Notes: a model not told the origin generated them from the sequence alone. DNA of 64,000 nt from Acanthococcus lagerstroemiae (GCA_031841125.1 CM063110.1:26345626-26409625); one strand, 5' to 3'; counted from the stretch's first letter, positions 25,150 to 37,883 are shown. Numbers and translations are program-made.

Positions 25150-27245
25150 CACGATAATTCTGGTAGTCTAACTCGATGAAACGAGAAACAGCCCGAAAAC
25201 TTCTGTTATTCCCATAAACTCAATGCTAAGTGTTGCTCTGCGAACCCCCTTGTAGGCCGTTTTCAGACAAGAGCAAAAACTGGGAAGTAGCTTTCCTCTT
25301 GGAAATTTGACCTAGAATTATTTTAGTTCAAGTAATTCTGATTGAGTAATAGTGGGCAAGTTGCGATAAAAAAATTGGGAGATGGTATGTCTATCGGTAT
25401 TTCGAAGACTTTCTGAGGGGAGAAGCTCAGGCACTCTGGATGCAGCGCTTAAGGCATTTAGAAAAAATTATCGCTGATGTAAATTGTTCTCAATGGCGCT
25501 GGAAGGAGGACAAGTGGGTATATTGTACTCCTCCACCTGTATCTCATCAGAAATAGAAACAAATTGAAAAACTACTTAACAAGTTGATACTCGTATGTGT
25601 AAAAAGCGTATTAAGAGATTTCGGAGATGTTAATTTTTTAAGCATTTTTTTGCTAGCTGATTTTGGCTTTTCAACAAATAAAATGTGTTCGCGAGGACAA
25701 CTAATCATACTCGATGTGTATTGATAATCATCTGAGCTATACTGATTTGCCATCACGGAGCCCTTTCTAACCAACCTTCCAAGGTGGAATTCTGCAGATA
25801 TACAATATGGTACAGACTTAACCAGTGATCTGTTCGGACCTAGTTGCCCCCAGCTCAGGGTTCTCGGCTAATATCTTCGATGTTTTTGAGAGAGGATGTA
25901 GATGCAGACGGAGGCGCCTGAATTCTTGAGGGAGCAAGGGGCGACTGATCCAATTTGAGATCATTCACCAAACACAGTGGTTCAAATACAGTGCTCAAGA
26001 AATCGAGGGAAACCTCATCAGCTCGTTTCCATTCGTGTGCTATCCGATGTACAAACAAACCAATGAACAGCTAAATGCGTTTTTTTCGGACCTTAAGCCA
26101 AAATACCAAATACTTGAATCACGACATCACGAAGTGAGGATTCCGACTTCCAACCTGGTGCATACTCAAACACCACGAAGTATTCGACATAGTGAGCTCT
26201 GAATTTGAAGCCTATACCGAAGTTACGTCGGTTATTCTAGATGTTTAATTCAGCGTATAGACGCACAGAGAACAAAACCGCGAATGAAGAATGTCGTAAT
26301 TACACACGCATTAAAGCGGCAATTTTTCTAACATCGCCACCAGGAGGTATATTAGTTGTATAGATGTACACAGTTACATACTGGAGTCTCATTCAAAAAA
26401 TATTCATATACGCTTCCCGGTGTAGGCCCATTTATAATTGCAACCGAGGTGCACTAATTGCTTCATATAGGCAATGAAACAGAGGAAAACTCTCAGATGA
26501 TGAGATACTGAAGCAGGCAGCTTCGTGCAAGACCGGATGTACGAAAAATTTTCTCGATTGCAACCTGTAATTTGGGCTTGCCAAGTTTGCCTTTTCTCTT
26601 CTTGTAATTAATTGAAGACGAATCACGCTAAACGTGAAATTATGTAATTTTGGTGACGAGTGAGGAAAGAGTAGGTATATATTCGGTCTCGGAAGCTCGT
26701 TATTAAATTTGGTAAAGAACACTGTTTCGGTGTACTCAAGTTCGAGAATTACAGTAATAAAATTCAACCGCAAAAAAACCTCGATTAAGTAACGAATATC
26801 AAATAACAGTATTGTCAAAGCGAAACAAGTGATTTTTTGTGAAGGTTCAGCATAGAGGTATCTTCATTCTCACTGAAACAACTCATCGATAGGAGTCCGA
26901 TGAGTCAACATTCTGCACCTCTGTATGATCCAAATTGGGAGAGGGGCTCAATTTCTAACATGAATTTCATGTGAAAATATTCTCAAAACTATCCACATCA
27001 ATTTATAATGATTAAAAACGAATGTTGTGTAAATTCCAATTTTTGCGAAAATTTAAAAGTTGAAGTAGGCCTCGCGCACTGGCCAAAAATGTTCGAGATG
27101 TCAGACAAGTACGTGTTTTAATCGACAGTCTAGGGATGTAATTTGAGAACAAATTTAGGAGTCCATGATAAGTGATTCTAGTTCGCGGTAGTTTACTCCA
27201 TGTTCACTTATTTCCAATAATTTTCTTTTTCGAGACTCTACAAAC
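25150..27245. other. No gene recognised (2.1 kb)
   Basis: A 128-codon minus-strand frame at 26432-26818 has no domain and no flanking splice signals that I can defend. Otherwise featureless. Confidence 0.5.
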
Positions 27246-27253
27246 GTGGAATT

Positions 27254-27479
27254 CAGAGACGTGCCGGAGAGTTTTTCTTTGGCGGGGCAAAAATTGTGAA
27301 AGTCCCAACTGACTCAACTCAAAATTCCCAAATATCGAAGCGAAAAAATAAACTTTTGGTTTGTTGGATTCTCCCAAATCCGCCTGACTGAGATGGTAAA
27401 TTTTCTCAACCGACGAGTGAAAAATTCCTATGGGGGAGGGGGGTAAGTTGCCCCTACTATCCCTATCGGTACGTTCCTG
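27254..27479. mobile_element. hAT-like miniature element, GACGT family, copy B
   Basis: This 226-bp element has inverted ends (CAGAGACGTGCCGGAG and TATCGGTACGTTCCTG) and a perfect 8-bp target duplication, GTGGAATT, at 27246-27253 and 27480-27487. Interior words GTCCCAACTGACTC, AAAATTCCCAA, TTGTTGGATT and AAAATTCCTA are shared with copies at 7891 and 47121. This is the best-preserved insertion of the family and fixes its ends. Confidence 0.88.
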
Positions 27480-27487
27480 GTGGAATT

Positions 27488-29467
27488 TACAGGTGAATTT
27501 ACGAGAGCTCGAATATATTTTATGAAATAACAAACTAGGTAACGGAATTTAAAACTTGGAAATTTGAATAGTGACGACAGTTTTGGCACAGCACGTATTT
27601 TCTACATAAATGTCAAGACACTCGTCACCACTGACACAATCCCACCGGAGTGCTGCGCGTCTGCTTCTGCGAGATGAACTTGCTCTTTCTTGGAACTCCT
27701 GAACAGTGGTTCCCAAGTTCGAACAGGATTCTTATATGCAAAATACAGTATGTTTTTGAAGTCGTATTTCATGTTCTGTTGTAAACCAACTATGCGAAAC
27801 AGTCGTTCAATTTTCACGTTAGATTTCGTACCTTATAGTTTCTCGTACGAATTTCTGAGTTTTTTCACATGAAAATTTTTTCATTCATTCCGTGCACAAT
27901 ACTCGTAAAATTTATAATTTTTGTAGCATTAATTAGTAACTATTAAAAATGAATCAAATAGGTTTACACCTTTGATCTGATACACTGAAACGCCAAATTG
28001 AAGGGCGGTAGATGAAACATTACCAGTTTCGAATTATGTTTTAATTAAGGTTAGGAAAATTCTCAACTTTACGAGTACCGTGCACAGACTAATTAAAAAG
28101 TTTAATGGTACTATTGAAATGAAATCACTTCTATTTATGCATCGAATTTTATAATAACTTGTTACTCCTGCCAAGTCTGTTTTCACCCATTGTTACGTCG
28201 ACGTTCTTTCAACATGCTCAGCACTGAATTATTTTGAGGTACCATACTTTTGATTTGAAATTTTGTGAAATGTGGAATACTATGACTGAGTGCCCAAAAG
28301 AAATTAGAGGACGAAACAGTTAAAACGTGAAGCTAAAGCAATATGATCACTATAGGTATAAATGCAAATATATAATGCCGATAAGAAGGAAGCATAACAG
28401 GGTTTTCAGCTTCAATCGCTGAACATCAGTGACTCTCGCGGCTAAATCACATTACACAAATAGGTACCTAATTTTTCAAATTTCTACTAAAGAAAAAAGT
28501 AATAGCTGTACAGTATCCTTATAAATTGAAGTTGTATGGTGTTTCTGCATTGAACAGGGTTAGCGACTTAGTACAAGCCCTTCATTCAACGTCCCCGTCC
28601 TCAAAAAATTAGTTTCTTTTGTATTAAAACTAAACCATACGCCCCTTATCATCATCTAAATTATAAGACTGAAAAAATATCGAAAAATTGAAGAAATGGC
28701 TGATTTCTACCAAGTCTGTGTCTCAGTTCAGTGCAAGAAAACCGAAATTTTATGCTCTTGCAAAATGAGTCCGTCCATGCCGTAATCTTTTACATTCGCC
28801 AGTAGAATTGCATAAAGACATAATCAGACATAATAAGACAATGAAGGCATAATCCAACAGAGTGAGACATAACAGTTGATTACGTCGTAACGTCTTATCA
28901 CCTGGAGTTTTCCCCTACATTGACCCCACAGACCTCATAAACCTGTAGCATATACTGAACATAGATTTTCATTTCTGCCAACATTATTATTTGTCAACTT
29001 GTTATTTCTGGGTCGTTTTGATATGAGATGTTTCGCAGGATGGGAAATTATTCTGAATCAGTGGGTTCTTGGGAAAGTGAAACAATTTTCAGAACCAATA
29101 TTGACCCCGTAGACTAGTATAGCAAATGGAACATGAATTCTCATTTCTTCTAAGAATATCATTTGCATATTTTTTTGTCGTTTAGATACTGGGATAGAGT
29201 CTAAAATGTGTCCTGAATAGTCTTAAAGAAACCTAGAAGAGTTCTAAAAATCCGTACCCTACAGCAGCGATGGATTCATATGAAGAGTGACAAGAGGAAA
29301 ATGTCCTAAAGAGCTTGGTTAGTCAAGGATACCTAAAGAAACGAAGTACCTATGCAAAGAAAACGGAAGGAAGGGCTGAAGGAAAGAAACACAGGAAGAA
29401 AAATAATGGAAGAAGTGAGCGCTCTATAATAATTTGCTCTGGAACGTATTATGTCTTGATCTAGTCC
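27488..29467. other. No gene recognised (2 kb)
   Basis: A minus-strand frame at 27602-27817 has some coding-like composition but no recognisable motif or pair of splice sites. The rest is AT-rich spacer. Confidence 0.45.
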
Positions 29468-29700
29468 CGAGAGGAACACGGGGTCGATAGCGCGCTGGCT
29501 CGGAATTCGGAGGTCGAAGGTTCACGCCCACGTAGCAACTCGCTATATTTCGACCTAAAACGGTTTTTCGGCAAGATGAGAAGAGGACTAAGACAGCCCT
29601 AATAGCCTCCCCGACGTCTCTGAGCTAATGCTCGAAAGGGCGGATTCCAGGGCTCGAGTTGAGAGTAACATTAGAAAAGAGCCCCGAGAGAAAAGAGTAG
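29468..29700 (+). mobile_element. tRNA-headed SINE-like mosaic
   Basis: The head (about 29490-29545) has a box-A-like GGTCGATAGCGCGCTGG and, about 35 bases later, a box-B-like GGTTCACGCCC after CGGAGGTCGAA. This is the order and spacing of an internal RNA polymerase III promoter in tRNA-derived SINEs. The body at 29626-29659 matches 31 of 34 bases of the minus-strand RTE-like retrotransposon at 51719-51752 (core GGGCGGATTCCAGG). No poly(A) tail or target duplication was identified, so the ends are approximate. It does not fold as an intact tRNA by eye. Confidence 0.5.
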
Positions 29701-30499
29701 AGGGTACTTTCAATTATACTGAACACACAGGAACAAATAGGGAGAGGGAACTTGGGGCTTAGCCCCCAAATCCATTGAAATTCCCCAAAATGTAACAAGG
29801 TTTAATAGAAATTGTTTAAAAATTTGTGCTGTTCGGTATACTTCCTTATGAACACCCGTAGCTATGGGAGTATAACCACAGGTGAATTATTAAGAATGAC
29901 ACAACTGCCTCTCGCAGGATGGCCACTCAAACTTTCCCCCAAAAAAGTTGAAAAAGTAACCAAAATTCACAAGTAAGTGACCTAAACGTGACCAAAATGT
30001 CAAGAATTTTAGCCTCTTGTATACTAATTTTTGTGGGACAGCGTACACTGTCAGAGCAAAATGCTAGTTAATATTTTCTTTTTCATGAATCACGCTCAAC
30101 TCTAAATTCAAACATTTGAAGGGGGAAAAAACTATTATGCACAAATTTGAAAAATAATGCGTAGATTAGGATACTTTTCAAACTCCGATTCATATTTCAA
30201 AAAAAAAAAAAAACTTTGGTCCAAGAATTACTGATAGTCATTTCTTCTTCAAAAATTAATGTTCTCACTTTTTAATAGTACACATTCATCATGAACAACA
30301 GTGCATTATCTATTTCACTAATATTCAGTAAGTTTGAATTTGAGCAAAATTAGGATCACTTTCAACGTTTTTTGGTTTTAGGAACCTCGTGAATCTCAAA
30401 GCTGAAATTTCTCATTGACTTAAGCATTTCAAGTATAAATATTCTGCCATAGCTAAATATCTATTTTGACAACACAGAAAGAAATCCAACTTCTCTGTT
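29701..30499. other. No gene recognised
   Basis: AT-rich spacer. A 13-base A-run occurs near 30200. The decayed gene to the right may begin to be recognisable only at about 30500. Confidence 0.4.
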
Positions 30500-31640
30500 T
30501 CATTGATAGTAGAAAGTTCAGTTTTCACAACTACCCGTACTTCTTTATCAAGTAAGAGTGCCAATTTGGATTTGCCAAACTACACAAAAGAAATGTTAGA
30601 GTGTTACAGGGAACGCATTTCTGAATGCAAAACATAGATTAATATTTTATTGGAAGACAAAACCTTTCAGTCATATTGGTGAATAATTGGGAAACTGCAA
30701 ATAAGAATTCCAATTCAGTTTTGTGAGTTTTCTTCAACAAAAAAAAGAAAAAAAGAAAAAGAAGAAGAAGAAGAAGAATGAATGAGTTTATACAATCTGC
30801 TATTTAATAGTTTTGGTTTCTCTTTTGTGAAGCCAAAAAATATTCTCTAATTGCAGGACTCTGCTCAATTATTTATTTTTGCTGAGTTTCTCAAAGTCAA
30901 CCAACGAACTGAAAGGTTGGTTATTTTTACAAGTGGCAATTTCAATTTTTCTTAAATGATGCGTTAATCTGCTTTTTGGTTAGGGTATTTATGAATAAAA
31001 TAACGCAAAGCTATAACAAATTTTGCAGCATCATGGCCAATTTCATCAAGACCTTTTGAAAAGGCATTATGGACTTTGTGCAGGTTGCAAATCCCCATGT
31101 TCAATAAACTTTAAGAACGTACAACTTTTGCTTTCTCATTGAATAAACTGAACACTGATTTAACATTGAGACTATCCGAACCCAACATTAACCAACTTTT
31201 CAGCGGCAAGCGAGCCTCATCCATAGTTGACCAAATGAATTGGAAAATGACTTTAGCTTCAGCAGAACCTAGAAAAATTGTTTCTAAATGAGCAACTATC
31301 ACTCTGTTCTTACTTTTAGATCGAAATCTAATACAAATTTGTAACTCTCTTATTAGCTACATTAGACGTATCATCACACAGAAGATGACATACTCTTGTA
31401 AAACTATGGACCACAAGCTACTGTTATTAGGTATCGAACTTTTGTTTTATTCAAAGTAATTTTGGAAAATATAGCGTTGAACAGAAAAGTTATATCGTCA
31501 CAGGGTCGCAAACTGAGATTACTAGCAACTATGTTCAGCACCCAAAGGATTTCAGCTCTAGCATCATTACAACAGAAGAGCTGGATATCAAGAAAAATTG
31601 CAACACTTCTTGAAGGAAACAAAACATCTGATACCATTGA
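30500..31640 (-). pseudogene. Decayed transposon-type gene (LGSDGPNVN family)
   Basis: Read on the minus strand, successive frames spell blocks of a dispersed, transposon-like protein family I recall from arthropod genomes. They are, in order: AEILWVLNIVASNLSLR with NKTKVRYLIT (about 31560-31400); FLGSAEAK and LMLGSDSLNVK (31272-31162, usually LGSDGPNVN); NLHKVHNAFSKGL to RYFIHK (about 31087-30970); LPLVKITNLSVRWLTL (about 30950-30895, usually HVSTRWLTL); AIREYFL (about 30855); and ELEFLFAVSQLFTNM (about 30720-30675). Several frameshifts, stops and a CTT microsatellite (30752-30775 region) show it is dead. The family's biochemical role is not known to me; I infer a mobile-element origin from its dispersal. 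Confidence 0.65.
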
Positions 31641-31687
31641 CCCTGATAAACTCTTCGAGGAACTGATGGAGATGAGACCTGAATTTC

Positions 31688-31985
31688 CAGTGGCGTAGCC
31701 AGGATTTTTCTAGGGGGATAGGGGGAGGGGGGGGGATCAGCAAATTTTTTAAATAATATAGTTAGATTGGTTTTCCAATAATGAAAATGTAAATTATCAT
31801 GACCTGTAGGCATGTTTTTATATTGACGTATCAGTATGTTATGCTCTTCAACTTCAATTTTATGCATCTGATTTTGAATTTCATTTCGCGCATGTACTGT
31901 GATACTGCCAGCATATAAAAAATTCTCGTCTCAAGGGGGAGGGGGGGATTCATTCTCCAAATCCTCCCCTTGGCTACGCCATTGT
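31688..31985. mobile_element. hAT-like miniature element, GTGGCGTAGCC ends
   Basis: This 298-bp element begins CAGTGGCGTAGCCAGG and ends CCTTGGCTACGCCATTG, with G-rich tracts just inside both ends. The flanks are TGAATTTC (31680-31687) and TGAATCTC (31986-31993), an 8-bp target duplication with one change. CAGTGGCGTAGCC is a common hAT terminus in insects (recalled, not searched). It lies immediately upstream of the decayed minus-strand gene and may have landed in its 5' part. Confidence 0.85.
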
Positions 31986-31993
31986 GAATCTCC

Positions 31994-34604
31994 AGTTGAG
32001 AGTTTGGAAGTTCAGCCACAATATTAATTTCATGTTTTGGAGGAGGAAAATGAAAAAGATGACTGAATGACCATATTTTCAAGAAAATGACCAAAAATGA
32101 CTCAAGGTTGAAAAAATGACCACGTGGCCACCGAATCTTACGGACGAATCATGCAATCAAATGGTATACTTTTGATGATGTATTCAAGAATATCGATCAA
32201 CTTCCTTCATGGTGTTAACTAAGTCTCCTCAAAAGTACATTTTTAAACTCGTAGATGTATCGAAGTTAGGGGGGAGGGTTTTTGGACTCGGAAGTGTAAT
32301 GTATACCCCAAATAAGGATGTTCTGTACGAAAAAAATTCTTGATTTTGGGGAAGGGTTTCCAACAACCAGAACGTATCCCGCATTCATGTGCCGGTACAC
32401 CTGCGAAATGTTACGTGTCCGCAATTTTCTTAGATGTTAACATGAGTTCCATCAGGAAAATTAATTCGTTTCAAAATTCAACTTTTATACATTATCAACG
32501 TCGGGGATCAAACCGGAATGACAAATTATAAAGTAAAATCAGTTAAAAGTTTCAAGAACAACTGATCGAAAAAAAAATCAGAATTAACGTAAATTTAAGA
32601 ACCTCTATCCAAATTGTTCCAAAAATTATAATTCAATGAATATTTTTCTCGACCGCACACTAATACAAATACATGATGAGATTTCAACAAAATTGGTTTT
32701 CTTCTTTTTTCAATCGTCGCTGTCTTTTTTTTTTTTTTTTTCTTTCTTTTGAGTTTCTATCTCCGAGGGCAAATTAACAAACTGAATTCGTTCATACAGT
32801 GACAATCATTAGGAGATACAATTTACATAACACGATTTTCTGCACGCCACTGAGATGTGAATATTCGACAAAAAGTTTTCTTCAACTAGCATTCGAAAGG
32901 CCCACGTTTCTTGCGGAAAATTCCTCGCAATCAGGGCGGTAAAATTCAGTCGTAAAATTGCGAATAGACTGCGTAAATGTGGAAGGTCGTCGGCGCAAAA
33001 CATTGCCTACCAACATTATTATTAAATTTTCATCGCCGGTGAATCCATTCGCACGCAGACAAATTTTCCTCGGCGGAATTTCCTTTCACATTTGAACATG
33101 ATTATTTTGACTATAGTCAAAATCACTCTGGCGAGTTTACAGACGACCGAATATTTTTTTAGAGCACATATAAAAGAACGATTATTATAATAATATTAAT
33201 ACAGACAGCGACGATACATAATATAGTAACCTCACATTTCGTTTTATTCAGTTCCTCATACACCATTTTATTTTAGGGGTCTTGAGGTATTCAATTACAC
33301 TACACAACAGAATAAAAAACAATGGGATGAGATTATATGATTTTGGCTCTATTTTGAATGCTGAATACGATGGCGTTAACCATTTTTCTCGAGAACCTCT
33401 CGTTTTCCATATTCAAAATTAAAATTTTATCAACATTTTCTCGTTTGTATTCCTTTTTGTCGTCCACGAATAGCTACACTGACACTGATAACAAGACTGA
33501 ACCCGCATAGCTGTTTGATCAGTGGTATCATTTTGATGATACTAAAATTCGCATTTTAGATAAAAGATAAGAAAAAAATGAACTATAATCCAAAAATTAA
33601 AATCGGCATTAAATTCCTCGTTGAAATTACTTATAGAATCATATGTTCTCATGTCATTGTTTTTTTTACAAAATCTCAAATTGTTGTCTAGCGTTATGTA
33701 CACACTCTCTAAGTTTTCGCAAAATAGGCAATTTTTGAATTCATCGACTTTACTCATAATTGAAACCTGGTGGATGTGAAAACCAGAGTTGGTTCATCGG
33801 AGAGAAGGTAGGGGTATTTATAACTGAAAGTAGGGAAGAAAATGGCGCGGTGCAGTGGCGAAGAACATATTCATCGGAGAGGAGAGTGTAAATAAGAAAA
33901 ATTCCGACTGAAACTCTACACATATTTCAATTGACAAGCGAAATGGGGGGGAGGGGGGACTCATCGTCATAATTTTCCTGGCTTTTCCCGACTAGACCTC
34001 AGAAAATTTTTCTTCGAATTTTCGGTAAACAATGACTAAAATTTTTATGACAAGCCAAAAATATAAAAATTAAAAAAGGTCACCAGCTATTCTACTTTCC
34101 CCACTAGCTAAGAAGGGGTGCGAGTAGGATCGGTTGTCAAGAATATTTCAATGTTCTGAACGTACATAACTTCTCAAGTAATACCTACTAGAGAATTACG
34201 TTTTTTTGCGATAGACAGCCGGATTATTCTACGATATAACATCAACTTTACACAATTCAATTTTCATTTGAAAAAGAAGTCTATTTCGAACCTGCTTGAA
34301 AACATTGATTTTTCATTATTTTATGAAATTTAATGAAAAGAAAACGTTCTTGTTTGTTCTATACATGATTTTACAATCAAAAAAGCTAACTCGAAAAAAA
34401 GTTGAAAATTTTACCCACACCGTGAGACAAGTATTAGGTTCACACCATAACAGCTTTTTCAGTACGTAACTTGGAGCAAAATTACGAACTTCATATCCGA
34501 AAATCCAAACAGAAGCAAACAAAAATGTCTTAGCCTTTCTGCTAGAAAGGCTCAGCGCTCCGGGCCTATGCCACCATAGCTCCCCCCTCCCCCCGGTTAT
34601 ACCC
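31994..34604. other. No gene recognised (2.6 kb)
   Basis: A locally CpG-richer patch at 32830-33110 stands out from AT-rich surroundings but carries no recognisable protein; it could be a conserved regulatory segment. A perfect small hairpin, AGCCTTTCT...AGAAAGGCT, lies at 34534-34554 and is part of a motif shared with the tandem repeat at 53274-53833. Confidence 0.4.
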
Positions 34605-34830
34605 ATGACATTTATTTGATTAACATTGAGTAAAGGACATAATTTCATCAGTAGAGCCCTAACAGTCATATTTTGGGGTCCCTCTGTATTTCGTACACGA
34701 AATTCTTTTCAAAAAAAAATTTTACCAAACCTTTTGTTACGTTAAAAAAAATGCTTTAGTCGGATTATTATTTTTTTCAAGAAAAACTTTGCTTGTAAAA
34801 TGTTTTGAAGGAAAATTGCATTTTTCTTAT
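34605..34830. repeat. Dispersed repeat, partner of 8425-8665
   Basis: Collinear with the 8.4-kb copy: TTTATTTGATTAACAT, CATCAGTA, ACACGAAATT, TTTAGTCGGAT, AAGGAAAATTGCA. Same orientation; ends not defined. Confidence 0.6.
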
Positions 34831-37389
34831 TGAGAATACTTTGTTTAACTTCAGCTATGGTTAAATTTAAAAAACAAAAAAATAGATACCGGTCTATTAC
34901 ACACCAAAATACACCACTTTTTCTTGTGGGAATGAAAACAGGGTGGGGGAGGTACTTTTGCAATATTTTTCATATTACACGCGGATTTCCAATCTCAAAA
35001 GAGAATAACGAAAATTAACAGCATTATATTGCTTTGGCCCTGGTCCGAAAGTGTCTCCCAAAGAACCCTTCAGCCAACCAGAACGTACTATCTTTTTTAA
35101 ATTTACTTAAAATACAATCTCCACTAGATCTGCTGACAATGAATGCCACGAGCATTTTTTTTCCAGATTACATGCACTTCAAAGACGTAGACCCTTTTCT
35201 TTGATGCGCCAGCTATAATTAAATTCACCAGTTCAGTTGCAGGAATCGTCGCAACAGGAAAATGGGGGAGAGGGAGAAGGAGAGAAAGAAAAGCTAGGGG
35301 AAGACAGCCAATTATCATTTTTCTTTGAACTAAAATTTGTCAACAGGAATCATTTGAGCGGACACTTATCTCACAAGAAAAAGAAAAACTACGAAAAAAT
35401 GAGAAGTAAGATAAGTGTTTGATTACGAATGTCATCATTTTCTTCCTCTATTACGTTTGTAAAAGAAGTCTTCATTCTTCCACTCTTTCGATAAAGTAGT
35501 ATAGTTACCTATTTATGTGTCTAATGGAACGGAGCCTCTAAACCTTGACCTCTCTAACGAAATTCACTATTCAACGAGCAGAATTTTCACATCGCTGAGA
35601 AAACACGTTTGCCATTTCACCCTTAATTTTGTACGTCGACCGAATATGGCATCCGATTATTTTTGGAATAATTTAAATATCGTACATTCTTTCGTTCAGA
35701 TCAAGTAAATGAGTACACGAAAATTAAACACGATATTTCGCGAGGTTCGCTTTTTAACTTGCGGGCAGTTAATGAAATGTTAATGGGTAAAGATCAAGTT
35801 TTTCTGTTTCGAAAACATGAATGTCCGAAAAATGATTGCTGTGTTCGCTTTTTCGCATACGCATACGTACGTGGGGCAAGTTTCGCATACCCAAGCCTTA
35901 GGAGAGGTAGACAGATAATTAGAGCTTTCAATTCCAGTTAGTTGTGTATATACCGCCCAACTGAAATATCAATAACAGTGGCAGACACATAATATAACGA
36001 ACTGATTTCGTGCGCACTGGCAAAAAAATTGTTTCAAAAAATGGAAATTCCTATGTCCATACAGGTGTTTGTTAGTGTTGATAGATCAAAGCAGAAAATT
36101 GAGCTTTTTTTGGCGATCATTCGTAGCAACTATACTTATAATCCGATAAAAAAATATGATTTAGGGTAGATAATTTTGGGTTTTCATTCGGGTTCATCGT
36201 TAAAAATATGTTTAAGATTGAGCAGAATTATTTTTGAAATGGTAGGAAAAAATTGGTTCCAGGCGCTAAATTCAATAATCAGCCGAATCTAAGTACTCAA
36301 TAATCTACTCACATCAAAGGAAAATAAACAAACTATATGACCATGCGAGATTAATAATATTTTCGCCGATTATTAAAAAAGATTCCGGTTTTTAAAATAT
36401 CCTTCAACTTTGAAAATAAGCTTTTCTTATACAAAGTGGCTATTGAATCGACGGCAGTATGTCATCAATCGATAGTTCTGATTTAGAACAAGAATGTGCG
36501 ACATATGGCCTACTCTTAAATTGAAGGGGCTACGTGGTATTGAAATTGAGAATTTTCATGACAAATCCGTTTTAGAAATTTAGTCGGTAGAATGAAAGCC
36601 TACGATACCGGCAGACAAAAGCATGGAGGCAGGCATTCAATCAATCTGCCAGTCCAGCTGGCTGAACAAATGGAAAATAAATAGATGAATACACGGGTAA
36701 ATAAAAAGACAGGAAGATTCGAAACTCAAAGTCAAGATTCAAAATCTGAGAAATGTCTCCGTTTTTGTGTCTCCGATTTCTTGTCTTTTCTGACTGGCTA
36801 TCTTACATCTCTTCGAATATTATTATCTTTTTGTCCATCTATTCCTTATATGTCTCACTATTTGTCTCTTTTGTCTATCTAAAAATGTGTCCGGGAGAGG
36901 GACACATGAGACAGTTTTCTTCCTTCTGACCGTTTCACAAGCATGTAAATTCTGAAAACCTCTTTGGCTGATGAATTTCAAAAATTCACAACGGGTGGCA
37001 AAACTCAAGAAGGAAATAACCTTTCTTGCTTTTGTCTGCCTACTATCTCTAAATTTTCCTAGTTGACAAAACTGACATTTTGATAAAAATAAAGACTCTT
37101 CCCCTCCAACCCGAAATTGCTTTGGTACGCCCCTGTGTCTATTTTCTTGTTTTATGTCGCACACTGACATTCGCTAAAACTGTCAAGTTAGTACTCTATA
37201 AGACTAATCAGTCTGTATACTATAAAAAATTCCTCCACTTCCATTATCCACAACCCCAAGGAAGAAATAATTCTCCTGGATTCAAAACTATCGGTTGGAC
37301 CGACAAATGGACTGACAGTTAGGCAGGCAAGAAGTTGGCAAGTCGAATGACGGATATACAGGCTACGGACCCGGGCCTGAACATTTTCA
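34831..37389. other. No gene recognised (2.6 kb)
   Basis: Frames at 35124-35318 (-) and 36823-37170 (-) have no domain I recognise. The 36600-37330 stretch holds scattered CAGACAAA/GGCAGGCA words, perhaps remnants of a simple repeat. Confidence 0.4.
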
Positions 37390-37560
37390 AGGGGAGCCGA
37401 AGCCGGTGCTCGAAAAGATTATTTGCTAGAGCCGGAGCCAAAGTCGGAGCCTAGAAAAAATTATTTGCTGGGACCGGAACCAAAGTTCCAGCATTTGGTC
37501 AGAGCAAAAGTCGGAGCTAAATTCGAATTTTCTCTGCAGCTAGAACCAACAGACAGCGAC
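37390..37560. repeat. Degenerate GCCGGAGCCAAAGTCGGA hexamer-type repeat
   Basis: GAGCC, GGAGCC, AAAGTCGGAGC and ATTATTTGCT recur, with two 50-bp sub-copies near 37405 and 37450. A short frame over it (37423-37605) reads as PEPK/SEP repeats, but this is the repeat itself and not evidence of a gene. Confidence 0.5.
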
Positions 37561-37741
37561 TCCGATTTTCATACCAACTCTGGGTCTCTGATACAGACTA
37601 GCTGACAACCATTTACGCTAGGAAGATTGACAAGAAAATGTTCCTTAAATAAGTGTGTGTTTTAAAAATTATTTTTCACTTAGGTTTTTGTGTAAACACG
37701 TATTTTTTTCGGATTAAAAAAAATCTACAAACCAGTTTTGA

Positions 37742-37883
37742 TTTAAAAAAAGAGGTAGTGGTGTGGTGGGACGTATGACGATGCACGCATGCCAAAGTGG
37801 CCCCTGAGCACCGCACCACCGGCCACAGGAACTACCTACCCTTTCGAGTATCGCGTCAGTGACCGTAAAAAAAAAAAAAAAAA
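37742..37883 (+). mobile_element. Short poly(A)-ended retroposon-like repeat
   Basis: The segment GTGTGGTGGGACGTATGACG (from 37761) and its continuation to GCCAAAGTGGCCC recurs inverted at 44436-44482 (about 90% identical) and in shorter form at 47928-47963. It then runs to TTTCGAGTATCGCGTCAGTG (37844-37863), a word that recurs with one change at 62824-62847, and ends in 17 A residues (37867-37883). A recurring body ending in an A tract suggests a SINE-like retroposon. No clear pol III boxes or target duplication were found. Confidence 0.45.

Noticed and set aside
26432..26818. 128-codon minus-strand frame
   Set aside because: No recognisable motif; length is within chance for 64 kb on six frames.
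27602..27817. Possible small exon on the minus strand (RTWEPLFRSSKKEQVHLAE)
   Set aside because: Coding-like composition only; no pair of consensus splice sites or known domain.
29490..29545. Functional tRNA gene
   Set aside because: Box-like words are present but acceptor and D stems do not pair by eye and box B is degenerate; better as a SINE head.
31462..31698. Plus-strand 78-codon frame that looks protein-like
   Set aside because: It is the reverse of the minus-strand AEILWVLN...KTKVRYLIT block of the decayed transposon-type gene.
37423..37605. PEPK-repeat protein
   Set aside because: The translation mirrors a degenerate DNA repeat; no start context or conserved flank.
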